Assembly: GCF_000152965.1 (NCBI RefSeq)
Contig: NZ_AANB01000013.1
Location: 1-64,000 of the forward strand
Length of the DNA: 64,000 nt
Origin: Roseobacter sp. MED193
GTDB taxonomy: Bacteria > Pseudomonadota > Alphaproteobacteria > Rhodobacterales > Rhodobacteraceae
Direction of reading: 5' to 3'
Made by a program: the position numbers and the translations under genes. Below are positions 1 through 9,220 of the stretch, piece after piece (position 1 is the first letter of the stretch; each line of letters opens with the position of its first letter). The notes beneath the pieces are model-generated. The model was given only the letters and a program-made list of their open reading frames with translations, was not told the DNA's origin and ran no database searches.

Positions 1-629
1 TGTCGCAGAAGTTCGACGCAAAGCATCTCTTCGATATGCCGCACCAAGACTGCGTCGGATGAGACTTCGCCCGCGCGCGTTAAGGCACGGGTGGCATAAT
101 CGAGAAGCGCGGGCCAGGCTGAGTTGGGGCCGCCGATCTTGACACGGCTCGTCCACAGGCGGTCATCCGGCACGAAACCGAACCACCTCTCGGCCGTATC
201 AACCATCGCCTGATGCGGGATCGTGAGGTTCAGCTGCATATGGTCGGGATCACCCTCAAGCCAATATTCGGCTCGGGAGCAATCTACGACAAAGCTTTCC
301 CCGGCAGCGGTTGCAATAGAGCCACCATCGGTTTGATGATCCAATGCCCCGCGCAGGGTGTTAAGAACAAGGATGTTTCCGGCATCAGGATCGAAACGGT
401 CAAGGTGAATGCCGGTGCCGTAGGCAAACCGGGTCATGGTCACACAGCCCGCCTTCGCCGAAATCATGGTCGCATCCGGCAGGGACAAGCGATCCAAAGG
501 CCGCACCCGATATCGCATATAGACCGACCGGCAGAAGTCCTCCACTTCGTCCCAATCAGCTGAATGGGTTTTCTGCCGGTGCCTGATCGGCGCCCCTAAC
601 GAATCCAAAACAAGTGCATGTTCCAGCAA
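1..629 (-). CDS. AraC-family transcriptional regulator, 5' part (runs off left edge)
   Basis: The minus strand is open for about 209 codons from a TTG start at 629-627 to the window edge. An AGGAGG Shine-Dalgarno sequence lies 9 nt before the TTG, which decides the start. The visible protein reads like the N-terminal ligand-binding domain of AraC regulators of the AraC-binding-like type (RSVYMRYRVRPLD, then MTRFAYGTGIHLD and FVVDCSRAEYWL). The DNA-binding HTH pair would lie beyond the window. No target gene can be named. The frame has no ATG near its start, so ATG-based gene calling would miss it. Confidence 0.7.
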   Translation of the reverse strand, partial: MLEHALVLDSLGAPIRHRQKTHSADWDEVEDFCRSVYMRYRVRPLDRLSLPDATMISAKAGCVTMTRFAYGTGIHLDRFDPDAGNILVLNTLRGALDHQTDGGSIATAAGESFVVDCSRAEYWLEGDPDHMQLNLTIPHQAMVDTAERWFGFVPDDRLWTSRVKIGGPNSAWPALLDYATRALTRAGEVSSDAVLVRHIEEMLCVELLR

Positions 630-875
630 AATCCCGCTCCTCCTCGTGGTTCCATTGTCAATGTAACACGATATTGGCGAGGTAGACATCCGGCATTGGT
701 CGTAAAGAAATGAACGTGTTGGTGGGGACGCGCCGACACGGTCGCGATCTGGCGTAGGTTCTGATCGAGCGCGTTGTCCCCCCGGCGTGTGAGGCTCTAC
801 AATGCCGACATTGGTTCAAGCCGCAGCGAATGACCGCTCCCCGTCCTCCCCGACAAGCATGCGATGTCCGCCACC

Positions 876-2888
876 CTATCGAGCAACCAGCTTTTGACCA
901 CCGTTCTCTCGCAGCATCGCTTCCATTTCATCCAAGCCATCGACAGCAGAGCGCATTTGCGCCTCATCAACGACGCGCGCAGCTTCGGCATCCACGACCT
1001 GGCTGCCAAAATCCATCTCCATCTGACGCTGTTCCTTGGCGATGACGGCTTGAACGACGGGCGCCGTCTTCTTTGGAACAACATCAGATTGCCCTGAATG
1101 TTCAGCATCAGTAGGCTGGCCTGCTACGTCTACATCGGCCTCGGGTCCACTTGGCCCGTCCGGCGGCGGCGCCATCGGCATGGCGCGCACACTCAGCGGC
1201 AGCGTGCCCTGCAACCCACCTCCCCCAGGCTTCGGAAACGGCAACTCGCCCGTCTGTGTCGCGTGGATCGCCTTGAACAGCCGATCGTCGAAGTACTGAA
1301 TCCGCTTCGCACGGACCGGCATCTGCGCATCGATGACCATGACAATTTCATCGAGGGGCAGACGGCGCGCTTCATCTTCTGGCAACAAAGAGCTTTCCTC
1401 GGTCCGCGTGGATTGGCTGCGGCCTTCAAAGGGGTTTTTGCCAATGGACTGCGAGCGCGTGATGACGGTCTTCGTGGTCTTGCCGACAGCCTTGCTGAGC
1501 TCTTCGACGGTCTTCTCATCCGAGGGCGTGAGATAAAGTTTCACGCCCGCGTTGCCCTGCAGCGCACGGCGGGTGTTTTCGCCATAGATTTCATCGAGGG
1601 CGGGGATCGTTTGCGTGACCACGGCCAGATGTCCACGATAGGTCCGCAAGGTCTCGATGCTCTCGACCACGATGGGCATCTTGCCGAGGCGATTGAACTC
1701 GTCGAGCATGATCATCACTGGCCAGGGCTCATCCGGCCCGGGATCCTTTTCCTGCATGGCGGAGAGCAGATCGGAGAAGAAGAGTCGGATCAGCGGCGCG
1801 AGGGGTTTGACCATTAGCGGCTGGACCACGAGATAGACCGAAAAGGGCTTCTTGCGGATCGTCCGGAAATCAAAGTCCGAGACTGCCGTCGCTTCATCGA
1901 TGGCCGGGTTCTGCCATTGATCGAGACCCGAGGTCATCAGGAGCGAGACGTAAGAGGTCAGGGTGTCATTGTTGGTCGAAGCCAACCGCGTGAAGATCAG
2001 TTTTGCGGCCCGGTTATCCACCTCATGGCCCCGCGCGAAGTACTCCTTCTGCTTGTTCCCGCCCGAGGCGGCGATGCGATAGATTTCGCCCAAGGTGGGG
2101 CGCTTGCGCTGGAAGGCCAGCAGGCCTGCTGCCACAAAGAGATCGATCCCGCCCTTGAGGAGGCCCTGCACCCGGTCGTTGTCGCTTTGCAAAAAGAGCG
2201 TCGCCAAGAGCTGCAATTCCATCTGCTGGCGCGCGGGATCTTTCAGCTCAAAGATGCGCAGGAGCGGATTGTAGCGATGCGTGCGCTTGCCCTCCCAATC
2301 GGTGGGGGCAAAGCGATAGACCTTGTCGCCTTGGGCTGCGCGGTGCCGGGCCGTGGCCTCGAAACACTCGCCCTTCACATCGAGCGTCACGGCGGAGCCC
2401 TGCCAGGTCAGCAGGTTCGGAATGACAAAGCCCGTGGTCTTGCCGCGGCCCGTGGGGGCCACAATCAGCGCATGCGGAAAAACCTTCGAGCAAATGTAAT
2501 TTGCGCGGGAGCCCGGCGGCCCAAGTTTGCCGAGGATGAACCCGGTGCCCGGCGCCCCGAAGAAGCCATTGGCCTTCATCTCGCGCGCAGTCTGCCAATG
2601 GGTCTGGCCAAAGCGTGTCAGGGCGGACCCCGAGAGGGCGAGGCTCAGCATGAGGCCGGCGGCGGCGAAGCTGCCGATGATCAGGTGGATGAGTTGGGCG
2701 TCCTCCGGGCGGCGATCGAGGATCGCCATGTAGTTCTGCGCGATGTAGGCAAAGTCGATCTCGGCACCGAAGCCGAGATCCTGGTAAGTCAGCACCGCCG
2801 AGGCGATCGTATAGCCCATGGCGGCGGTCACCAGCGTTACCAACAAGACACCGGTCGCGATCCGCGCCTTTCCCATGGGCGCGCTCAA
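876..2888 (-). CDS. virD4: Type IV coupling protein, VirD4/TraG family
   Basis: This is the inner-membrane ATPase that hands the relaxase-DNA complex to a conjugation channel. The 670-residue protein has two N-terminal hydrophobic segments (about residues 10-35 and 65-90), a Walker A APTGRGKTT at 144-152 and a Walker B VMIMLDEFNR at 391-400. The C-terminal 120 residues are acidic and low in complexity, as is common for substrate-contacting tails. Its ATG overlaps the relaxase stop by 4 nt (ATGA), so the two are translationally coupled. No virB/trb channel genes are in the window, so only the DNA-processing half of a transfer system is seen here. Confidence 0.93.
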   Translation of the reverse strand: MSAPMGKARIATGVLLVTLVTAAMGYTIASAVLTYQDLGFGAEIDFAYIAQNYMAILDRRPEDAQLIHLIIGSFAAAGLMLSLALSGSALTRFGQTHWQTAREMKANGFFGAPGTGFILGKLGPPGSRANYICSKVFPHALIVAPTGRGKTTGFVIPNLLTWQGSAVTLDVKGECFEATARHRAAQGDKVYRFAPTDWEGKRTHRYNPLLRIFELKDPARQQMELQLLATLFLQSDNDRVQGLLKGGIDLFVAAGLLAFQRKRPTLGEIYRIAASGGNKQKEYFARGHEVDNRAAKLIFTRLASTNNDTLTSYVSLLMTSGLDQWQNPAIDEATAVSDFDFRTIRKKPFSVYLVVQPLMVKPLAPLIRLFFSDLLSAMQEKDPGPDEPWPVMIMLDEFNRLGKMPIVVESIETLRTYRGHLAVVTQTIPALDEIYGENTRRALQGNAGVKLYLTPSDEKTVEELSKAVGKTTKTVITRSQSIGKNPFEGRSQSTRTEESSLLPEDEARRLPLDEIVMVIDAQMPVRAKRIQYFDDRLFKAIHATQTGELPFPKPGGGGLQGTLPLSVRAMPMAPPPDGPSGPEADVDVAGQPTDAEHSGQSDVVPKKTAPVVQAVIAKEQRQMEMDFGSQVVDAEAARVVDEAQMRSAVDGLDEMEAMLRENGGQKLVAR

Positions 2889-5224
2889 TGGACCTGTCCC
2901 CGCTCGGTCTCGCCATCCACATCGCCAGTGCGGTGTTTTTCATATTCGGTGTCGGCAAGATCATCGACCACCTGGCGCAAGGCCTCCGTGTTGGCCGTCG
3001 CGGCATCGGATTGCAGATAGACCTTGGCGACATAGAGCCGGTCGAGGCGGTCCTCGAGAACCTTTTCCAGCGCATCGGCATCGCCGGATGTGAGCCGCTC
3101 AAGTTGACGGTCATCCATCACCCGCGCGATCTCGCCCCGGAAGGCGTCCCGCTCCGCCTCGCTCTCGAAGGGCGCGGACAACTCCCCCGCCCGCTCATGG
3201 TCCAGGACACGCGCAATCTCGTCTGCAAGGCGGTCGGCACGGTCAGACCGCATCGGCGTTCCATCGCGGGTTGCGAGGATGTCGTCGCGCGTGCCAACCC
3301 CAAGCCCGTCGCGCATCTCGGTTTCGCGGCGGACCTGATTGATGGCCTCCGTGTCCCGGATCTCGACGACAGCCGCATAGGTCGCGCCGAGCCCGCGGGC
3401 GAGGTGGGACGGCATGTCCGGATAGCGCTCCCTGAATTCATCCGTGACAGCACCTGCAACGGGCGTGCGGACGTCGCGTCCCTCCATGATCCGGTCGACC
3501 TCGCGGGTGATCGCGCTGGCGCGGGCCGCATCGGTGATGGTTTCCCTGTAGGGTTCAGACCGGTCGATCACATCGCCAGGACGTGCGAGCAGGTCCGGGT
3601 GTGCCTCGAGATATGCACGCTGCTCCGTCTCGATCCGGCGCTCCGCCCGTGAGACAACCTCCCAGTCCCGGTCCTCCACCTGCTGCGCTGTCAGGCCCTC
3701 TGCGCGCATCTCCTGACGGATTGTCCCTTCCATCTCCCGCACCGCGCCCTCATGATAATGGAACCGCTCGCTGACCGGTTCCGCTTCCATGACGCCATCC
3801 CGGCGCAGCACGTTCTCGCGCTCCAACAGCGTGCCAAGTTCCACATGTACATCGTTGAGAATGTCGCGGGCCTGTTCCAGATCGGCGCGGCGTTCGAGGT
3901 TCAGATCGCGTGCCTCGGCCACCTTGGCAAGATCATCTGCGATCCATTGATGCTCCAGCGCGGCGCTCGAGGCCGCGGTCTCGATCCGGGCCACCACTTC
4001 CGATGTGCTGATCCCAGTGCCGTGTAGTGCCGCGTCAATGCGCGATCTCAGGTCGGGCTCGGCCAGTCGCTCGCGCTGATTGGCGTCAATATTGGCCTCG
4101 GAATAGATCCCGCCCTCCGAGGGGGCCTCTGACAGCGAGCCCGAGCGCAGCCCCAAGGGCTGCATGTGCTGGACCTGTGTCTGGATCTCGATGAGGCGTT
4201 TTTCCAGCACGGGACGTTCCGCGTCAGACTTCTCGGCGATCATGCCCTGCACCCGCGCGAGCTTCTCGGCATAGAGGCTTCTGAGATCCTCGAAGCTTTG
4301 ATCCTCAGCCATATACACATCTCCTGTTCGGTCCATCTGTCCGCCATGCGCCAGCACCTCGCCCGCGCGGAAGAGTGCCGCGGCGATGTCTTCCCGGGCC
4401 TCCCGGGAGGCCTCTGCGGCAAGCGAATGGTAGACGGTTCTGGTGTTAGCGATCTCCGCCAGCGTCCGGGTCAGGTCCTGCCCCACGCGTTCGCGCTCGC
4501 GGGGCGCGCGGCCCTCGTCTTTCGCGGCGTAAACCTCGCTGGTGCGGGCTGGGTAATGCACGACGCCGCGATCCACCCGCCGCGTGGCCTCCAGCCGTAC
4601 ACCATACTTCTCCGCCTCCTCGACCATGGCGAGGCGGAAGTCGTCATAGTTGAAGCGGTGGTTGCGCCCCAGAAAGAAGAACTCGCCTTCCTGCGAGCGG
4701 CGGTTCAGCACCAGATGCGCATGCGGGTGATCGCGGTCCTCATGCACCGCGATGATGTAGTCGAAATGCCCCTTATCGGTCTGGAAGAACCGCTCGGCCA
4801 CATCCGTCGCGATGTCGCGCACATCCTCCCCGCGCGTGCCGATGGGGAAGGACATGAGCATGTGGGTGGTCTGCCCAAGCTTGGGCTTGAAACCCGCATC
4901 CCACCGCTTGGCAAAGCGCTCGGTCAGATCCTTGATGTCACCCGCCTCGAGCTTCGTCTTGCCATCCAAGAACCCGCTACTGTCCACGATATGGGTGGAC
5001 TTGGTGGTGAGGTAATCGAGCTGGTTTGCGAGCTGCGATTTGGTATGCGTTCCCCCGCCCCGGATCGCCTTGAAGACTGCTGGCCGATGCCCTGCTGCCG
5101 CGCGCACAAGCTGGGTCTGCTTGGCCACGTGCAGCCCCTGCATTGAGCCCCGGACGCGGCTCCAGCCATCCCGAAAGACCTCGCCCGTGACGGCATGGAC
5201 GGCATCATTCAGCCGCATGGGCAA
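2885..5224 (-). CDS. Conjugative relaxase, VirD2/TraI-like
   Basis: This enzyme nicks oriT and stays attached to the 5' end of the transferred strand. The 779-residue protein carries the relaxase fold in its first third: candidate catalytic Tyr71 in LANQLDYLTTKS, and the metal-binding three-histidine motif HEDRDHPHAHLVLN at 161-174. The rest is long, charged and probably helical, with no recognisable helicase or primase motifs. It overlaps mobC by 20 nt and virD4 by 4 nt, giving a mobC-relaxase-virD4 operon on the minus strand. The family assignment to MOBP/MOBQ-type VirD2 relaxases is by motif only. Confidence 0.9.
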   Translation of the reverse strand: MPMRLNDAVHAVTGEVFRDGWSRVRGSMQGLHVAKQTQLVRAAAGHRPAVFKAIRGGGTHTKSQLANQLDYLTTKSTHIVDSSGFLDGKTKLEAGDIKDLTERFAKRWDAGFKPKLGQTTHMLMSFPIGTRGEDVRDIATDVAERFFQTDKGHFDYIIAVHEDRDHPHAHLVLNRRSQEGEFFFLGRNHRFNYDDFRLAMVEEAEKYGVRLEATRRVDRGVVHYPARTSEVYAAKDEGRAPRERERVGQDLTRTLAEIANTRTVYHSLAAEASREAREDIAAALFRAGEVLAHGGQMDRTGDVYMAEDQSFEDLRSLYAEKLARVQGMIAEKSDAERPVLEKRLIEIQTQVQHMQPLGLRSGSLSEAPSEGGIYSEANIDANQRERLAEPDLRSRIDAALHGTGISTSEVVARIETAASSAALEHQWIADDLAKVAEARDLNLERRADLEQARDILNDVHVELGTLLERENVLRRDGVMEAEPVSERFHYHEGAVREMEGTIRQEMRAEGLTAQQVEDRDWEVVSRAERRIETEQRAYLEAHPDLLARPGDVIDRSEPYRETITDAARASAITREVDRIMEGRDVRTPVAGAVTDEFRERYPDMPSHLARGLGATYAAVVEIRDTEAINQVRRETEMRDGLGVGTRDDILATRDGTPMRSDRADRLADEIARVLDHERAGELSAPFESEAERDAFRGEIARVMDDRQLERLTSGDADALEKVLEDRLDRLYVAKVYLQSDAATANTEALRQVVDDLADTEYEKHRTGDVDGETERGQVH

Positions 5225-5786
5225 ACTCCCTCAGCGCGGCCGTGGCCTGCAGCTGCATCGCGTCCCGACGGCGGCGCAGGAGCAGGTCGATCTCGTCAGC
5301 GGAATCCAGGATGAACCGCGCCAGCCCGCGCATCTGTGCGAGGCGCAATTCGGTGAACTCCGAGCCGGCCCCCTGCCCCTGCCGGTTGGCCTGCGCCATC
5401 TGCTTGGCGATCTGCGCGACCCCATTACCGACCTCGTGCAGAGAGGCGCGGTAGCGCGCCATCTCTGCTGCCATCTGCGCGTCCGGAACGAACACCCCGC
5501 CTGCCGCCTGAATGAGCCGCCTGAGCCCCTCGGCACGGCTCTCGATTCCGGCTGTCGCAAGGACCGCGTCGAGCGCCGCAAGCTCCGCGGCCGTGACCTT
5601 CACACTGACCGCTGAGACCGGAATTGCGGCATCCGTCTGGCGCTCGGCATCGGCTTTGAGCGTGTACTGGATCGCCCGCACCGACACGCCAAACCGTTCC
5701 GCCAGCACTGAAGTGGAAACGCCTTCCGCAGCTTCGCGAACGATCTCCATGCGGTCCGCATCTGTGAGACGTTTTGAGCGCGACAT
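5205..5786 (-). CDS. mobC: MobC-like relaxosome accessory protein
   Basis: The 193-residue protein has an N-terminal HTH-like segment (VSTSVLAERFGVSVRAIQYTL). It is followed by a MobC-type region (SVKVTAAELAALDAVLATAG, then RRLIQAAGG and the helix HEVGNGVAQIAKQMAQANRQ). MobC proteins bind at or near oriT and help open the nick site for the relaxase. It is the first gene of the mobC-relaxase-virD4 operon, and the likely oriT is directly upstream. The HTH fused to the MobC segment suggests it may also regulate its own operon. Confidence 0.85.
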   Translation of the reverse strand: MSRSKRLTDADRMEIVREAAEGVSTSVLAERFGVSVRAIQYTLKADAERQTDAAIPVSAVSVKVTAAELAALDAVLATAGIESRAEGLRRLIQAAGGVFVPDAQMAAEMARYRASLHEVGNGVAQIAKQMAQANRQGQGAGSEFTELRLAQMRGLARFILDSADEIDLLLRRRRDAMQLQATAALREFAHAAE

Positions 5787-6307
5787 GCGAAGAAAGACCC
5801 CCTATTTCCTGCCACCTTCCACCAAGGCTGCCCCCACCTTACGATAATATATCCACCTGTCAATTATATACTTACGTAGCATTCAGGATCAGGCAGCCTT
5901 GGTGTCCGCTTCACGCCGCGGCCCGCAGGGACGCGGCTCTGCCGCCCTCATCACCACCGGGCGACCCACCTGTCCAATGGGTCCCCTTCCCCAGCACCGC
6001 CCGATGGTCTGGCCGAACACGCACGTGTTCGGACGGAACCGCGGGCGGGCGCAAACCCCACCGACAGGGCGGACAGGCAGGGTCAAGGAGGGCCAGATTT
6101 GGGTCCCCAAATCTCTGCCGCAAAAACCGGGAGGCCCTGGCCGATAGGTTTTTGTGGATGGCCCCCTTGAGGCTGACGGGCCGGTCTGTCGCGGCCTGGT
6201 CATTCCGGGCGGAGTGCGTCCGTTGAACGCGCAGGGACCGGCATCCCTGGAACAGGGATCGGGCCGCCCCAAGATCGTCCTGGGGCGGCCCATCCTCGTC
6301 AGAGGAT
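5787..6307. other. Intergenic region with candidate oriT
   Basis: No gene is supported in these 520 bases. The first 100 bases, next to mobC, include a conspicuous AT-rich stretch (about 5840-5880) in otherwise GC-rich DNA. Its + strand carries ATATATCCACCTGTCA (5847-5862), which resembles the VirD2-type nick ATATATCCTG with three extra bases. The minus strand carries ATCCTG at 5889-5884, the core of P-type nick sites. Position beside mobC and the relaxase is the main argument for oriT. From 5890 to 6307 the sequence is GC-rich. Frames there are open only because of composition and show no coding signal. Confidence 0.4.
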
Positions 6308-6514
6308 TTAGTCCTGGGGATCTTTCGCGCTCGGTGGGAACATCACCAGCTCCGAGACCGCGACCGGGAAGTCGAGCTTGAGGCTGAAGAACTCCGAGCC
6401 GTCCCCGTTGCGGGTGTTGCGGAACATCGCACCCACTCGCTGAAAACGGGTGCGCTCCTGGCCATCGGTATCGGTGAACTTGACGGGGACGGTGGCGACG
6501 TAGTGGTTGGTCAT
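6308..6514 (-). CDS. Small conserved plasmid protein, unknown function
   Basis: A 68-residue protein starts at an ATG preceded by AAGGAG 8 nt upstream. It reads MTNHYVATVPVKFTD and later GAMFRNTRNGDGSEFF, SLKLDFPV and SELVMFPP, a regular beta-strand pattern. No enzymatic or DNA-binding motif is visible. It sits between the mobilisation genes and DUF2493. A decayed, inverted relative lies 190 bp away at about 6701-6880. The good ribosome site and regular strand pattern support a real gene; the function is unknown. Confidence 0.75.
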   Translation of the reverse strand: MTNHYVATVPVKFTDTDGQERTRFQRVGAMFRNTRNGDGSEFFSLKLDFPVAVSELVMFPPSAKDPQD

Positions 6515-6700
6515 TTGGGTTACTCCTTGTTGCGATGGGGATCACCCGGCACGGGGGCAAAAGGCTCGGTCGCAAGCGCAAATGCGGAGGGTCCGCGGCC
6601 AGCCGTGGAAGCCGTATTTGTGCTTGCCGAAGCGTGAGCTGAGGGCACGGACGGGCCGACCCCGTGCGATCCACATCTATGAGCAAAAAGGAGAGACCCA

Positions 6701-6880
6701 AATGACCCTTGCCATCACGCCGCAGCCAGCATCCGCGTCCTCGTCCCGCCGATCCTGGCCGGGGTACTGACGGAGCCCGCCCGCGTGGATGCGATGTTCC
6801 GAAACACCCTCCGAGGGTCGTGCTGGTCTTCAGCCTCAAATGCGATGTCTCGACCCCTCGCGTCTTGCCCCGCTGACGAT
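6701..6880 (+). pseudogene. Decayed inverted relative of the adjacent small plasmid gene
   Basis: A good ribosome site (AAGGAGAGACCCAA) precedes an ATG at 6701, but the frame stops after 22 codons. Read with frame changes, the region gives MTLAITPQP, then RVLVPPILAGVLTEPARVDA, then MFRNT, then VVLVFSLKCDVSTP and a stop. GCGATGTTCC-AACACC and TTCAGCCTCAA match the minus-strand gene at 6308-6514. The segment therefore looks like a relative of that gene in opposite orientation, broken by at least two frameshifts. The rest of 6515-7052 holds no supported gene. Confidence 0.45.
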
Positions 6881-7052
6881 GTGCGTGAGGTGCGCACCAT
6901 CCCCAGCCCGTACCGATGCGGATGGGCCGCACGCTGACGGACCGGGTAGAGGGATAACGGTGCTGGCCGCCGCAGACTGCCGATCACGCATGACCAATCG
7001 CACGCGCCATAAGACATGACGAAAGGGCCGCGCCAAGCGCGACCCCCTCTCT

Positions 7053-7982
7053 TCAATCCTGCGACGCCTTCTTAGCCGGGTCAGCAACCCGCATGACCGT
7101 CAGGCCTTTCGCTTCCGCCTTCTGCCCGAGGTTCAGCGCGACCCCGTTGCCGCCGAAGAGTACAACCCCCGTCGCCGCGAACTTGTCGTCCAGCATCTCG
7201 TCGTTGCACTTGAACGGTGCCGCCCGCCCATGCGCGGACCAGCGCGGATCGAAGCGCGCTTGTGCGACCCCGCGTGCGCGCGCCCACCGGGCCGCAATCA
7301 TCTCCGCCCCGTGCTTGCCACCCTTGTGGCAGAGGAAGATCTCCTGGTTGCGGTTCTGCTTGATCCGTTCGCGAACCTTGTCGAGCGTGTTGAAGATCAC
7401 ATCGACATCGGTCCAGTCGGTGGCGCCTGAGACGATCAGGGGCACCCCCTCGACTTTCGACTTCTCGGCGGTTTCGCGGTCGTGCTGCTCGAGGAGCTGC
7501 CGTGCCTCGAAGACCGCCCCGGTCTCTTGCGCGCGGACGCTTGCGCGCGACCCGGCTGCCGGGATGAAGGCGTGACCGGTCTCGATCTCGTAGCATTCCG
7601 CCGCCGCCTCGCTCATCACCTCGATGGCGCCGACGATCTCGCGCAGTTGCACAAAGCGCGCCTGCGCCTCCTCAATGGCGGTCTCGGCGATCTCCGATCC
7701 ATCGTGGGATTTTGCCAGGGCGCCGATCTTGTCGGCGGTGCGGTCGACCTCCTTGCCAAGCGCCAACTTGCGGCGCTGCAGGATCGTCGCGAGCCCGTGC
7801 GCGAGCGGTTCGATCTCCGCTTCGAGGCCGGTGTTGCGCAATTGCCCGAGCAAAGCCTCGAAGCTCTCGCGGATGATGCGGTCGGTCAGGACGTGATCCT
7901 CCGGGATCGGCAGCTGTGCGTCCTTCTCGGTCAGTCCGAAAAGCTCGATGGTCTCGTAGGTGTTTGCGGTGTCGTAAGCCAT
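7053..7982 (-). CDS. DUF2493-domain (SLOG-like) plasmid protein
   Basis: The 309-residue protein starts at MAYDTANTYETIELFGL, with a GGAG-like site before the ATG; an upstream in-frame ATG lacks one. Residues 1-170 are mostly helical. The C-terminal part carries the DUF2493 pattern: PLIVSGATDWTDVDVIFNTL, IFLCHKGGKHGAEMIAARWA and a late VVLFGGNGVALNL strand. This is a Rossmann-like nucleotide-binding fold of the SLOG superfamily, often linked to nucleotide-derived signalling in conflict systems. The exact ligand is unknown. It is a standard member of this plasmid block and is co-oriented with the mobilisation genes. Confidence 0.85.
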   Translation of the reverse strand: MAYDTANTYETIELFGLTEKDAQLPIPEDHVLTDRIIRESFEALLGQLRNTGLEAEIEPLAHGLATILQRRKLALGKEVDRTADKIGALAKSHDGSEIAETAIEEAQARFVQLREIVGAIEVMSEAAAECYEIETGHAFIPAAGSRASVRAQETGAVFEARQLLEQHDRETAEKSKVEGVPLIVSGATDWTDVDVIFNTLDKVRERIKQNRNQEIFLCHKGGKHGAEMIAARWARARGVAQARFDPRWSAHGRAAPFKCNDEMLDDKFAATGVVLFGGNGVALNLGQKAEAKGLTVMRVADPAKKASQD

Positions 7983-8612
7983 GTCTGGTCTCCAGTGTTC
8001 GGTTATAGAGCCACCACGTGAGTGTGGGGGCATGGCCGAATGTCTGGTTTCCGAATCTGCCCGGGTCAGGGACGGCGCAGCCGCCGGCTTGCCGGGCGCA
8101 AAAGTTTTCTGCGCGCAACACTCGACACATGCGCGTCCTCACGCACGGGACCGCCCCGCGCCACTAGCCTCGCCCTCACCGAAAAGTTTTGCGATCCTTG
8201 ACGCGGGCTGATTTGGGGGCCATCCGGAGGATATGCTTCCGCACTCATGTGTGTGTGTGTTTTGACGGTAGGTTTGCCCGACACGAGCAGGCAAACGGCC
8301 CGACCGGACGCGGGAGACGGATGCAGTGGCGGGATCGTTTTGGCCTCGGGCCAAAACAGACCAGAGCGCAATCCGGCGGAGCGGCCGGGGTGGGACGTGC
8401 TCGCGAGGCGGGCAAACCGGGATGCCGGGTGCGACGCCGCGGTGAGGCCGCATGGCCGAATGCGCGACGGACCGAAGGGCCGTTCTCCCCTGCGACACGC
8501 GCAGCCGAGCGGGGAGGCCGCAAGGCTATTGACGCATTTCGCTCGGTCGGCCCGACCTGCTTGCCAGAAGCGGCAAAATTCGGTAGTCTATTGGAGCACC
8601 AAGGAGTTTGCC
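7983..8612. other. 630-base intergenic region
   Basis: No gene is supported. The region separates minus-strand DUF2493 from the plus-strand ParDE pair. It contains a perfect palindrome at 8337-8357, a short GT run near 8249-8259, and two copies of CATGGCCGAATG (about 8031 and 8451), 420 bp apart. It is probably a cargo junction plus the promoter region of parDE. Confidence 0.6.
8337..8357. repeat. Perfect inverted repeat (9-bp arms, 3-base loop)
   Basis: GTTTTGGCC, TCG, GGCCAAAAC. It lies in the gene-free stretch before parD. There is no clear T-tract on either side, so it is as likely a protein-binding site as a terminator. Confidence 0.55.
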
Positions 8613-8888
8613 ATGAGCGTTCAAAAGCAATCTGTCAGTTTCACCGACACGGCCTACACATTTGCCAAGGAACTGGTCGAAGCTGGAGAGTACCCAAATA
8701 TGAGCGCGGCTGTTTCGGGTGAATTGGCGAAGGCCAAGGCAGAGCGAGATCGTGAACGGTCTTTGTTTGAGGCTGAATTGGAACGCCGCCTGTCTCTGCC
8801 ACTCGACCAATGGGAACCCGTCGGCGAAGCGTCCGACGTCACGGCCAGCGCACGGGCCCATCTTGCGGCGATGGCCAAAAAGACCTGA
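8613..8888 (+). CDS. parD: ParD/CopG-type antitoxin
   Basis: The 91-residue protein begins MSVQKQSVSFTDTAYTFAKEL, a ribbon-helix-helix DNA-binding start. A toxin-binding tail follows (AAVSGELAKAKAERDRERSL), typical of ParD antitoxins. AAGGAG precedes the ATG; the frame is open further upstream but has no other convincing start. Its stop overlaps the toxin start (TGATG), the usual coupling of antitoxin and toxin. The pair probably stabilises the plasmid or this cargo block and represses its own promoter. Confidence 0.9.
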   Translation: MSVQKQSVSFTDTAYTFAKELVEAGEYPNMSAAVSGELAKAKAERDRERSLFEAELERRLSLPLDQWEPVGEASDVTASARAHLAAMAKKT

Positions 8889-9220
8889 TGCGATTTATCA
8901 GGCATCCGTTCTTCGAACGGGACCTTATCGGTATCGTTGATCATATTGTCGACGTGACTGACGGTGACCTTGCAGCGGCGAGCCGTCGACTAGATGAAAT
9001 CGATGCCCTTATCCAGAACATTGCCGCAAACCCAAAATCTGGTGCTCGCCTCAGCGGCAAGTTGGACGGATGGCTGGTGCGCCATGGCGGCACCGGTCAG
9101 CGACTGACCATCGTATTCAAACCGCATGTAGACGCCGCACAGATATATCTCGCTCTTGTCGCGTTCGGCGGCCGGGATTGGATGAGACTGGCGTCAGCGA
9201 GACAGGTCTTCACTGACTAG
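8888..9220 (+). CDS. parE: ParE/RelE-family toxin
   Basis: The 110-residue protein starts MRFIRHPFFERDLIGIVDHI, the typical N-terminal helix of ParE toxins. It ends with the beta-strand core (RLTIVFKPHVDAAQIYLALVAFG). ParE members poison gyrase, while RelE members cut mRNA on the ribosome; which applies here cannot be told from sequence alone. The start overlaps the parD stop, which fixes it. Confidence 0.88.
   Translation: MRFIRHPFFERDLIGIVDHIVDVTDGDLAAASRRLDEIDALIQNIAANPKSGARLSGKLDGWLVRHGGTGQRLTIVFKPHVDAAQIYLALVAFGGRDWMRLASARQVFTD

Noticed and set aside
5889-6932. 347-codon minus-strand frame across the oriT-side intergenic region
   Set aside because: It runs over the real 68-residue gene in another frame and over the decayed copy. 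Its composition is Pro/Arg/Gly-rich with no ribosome site.
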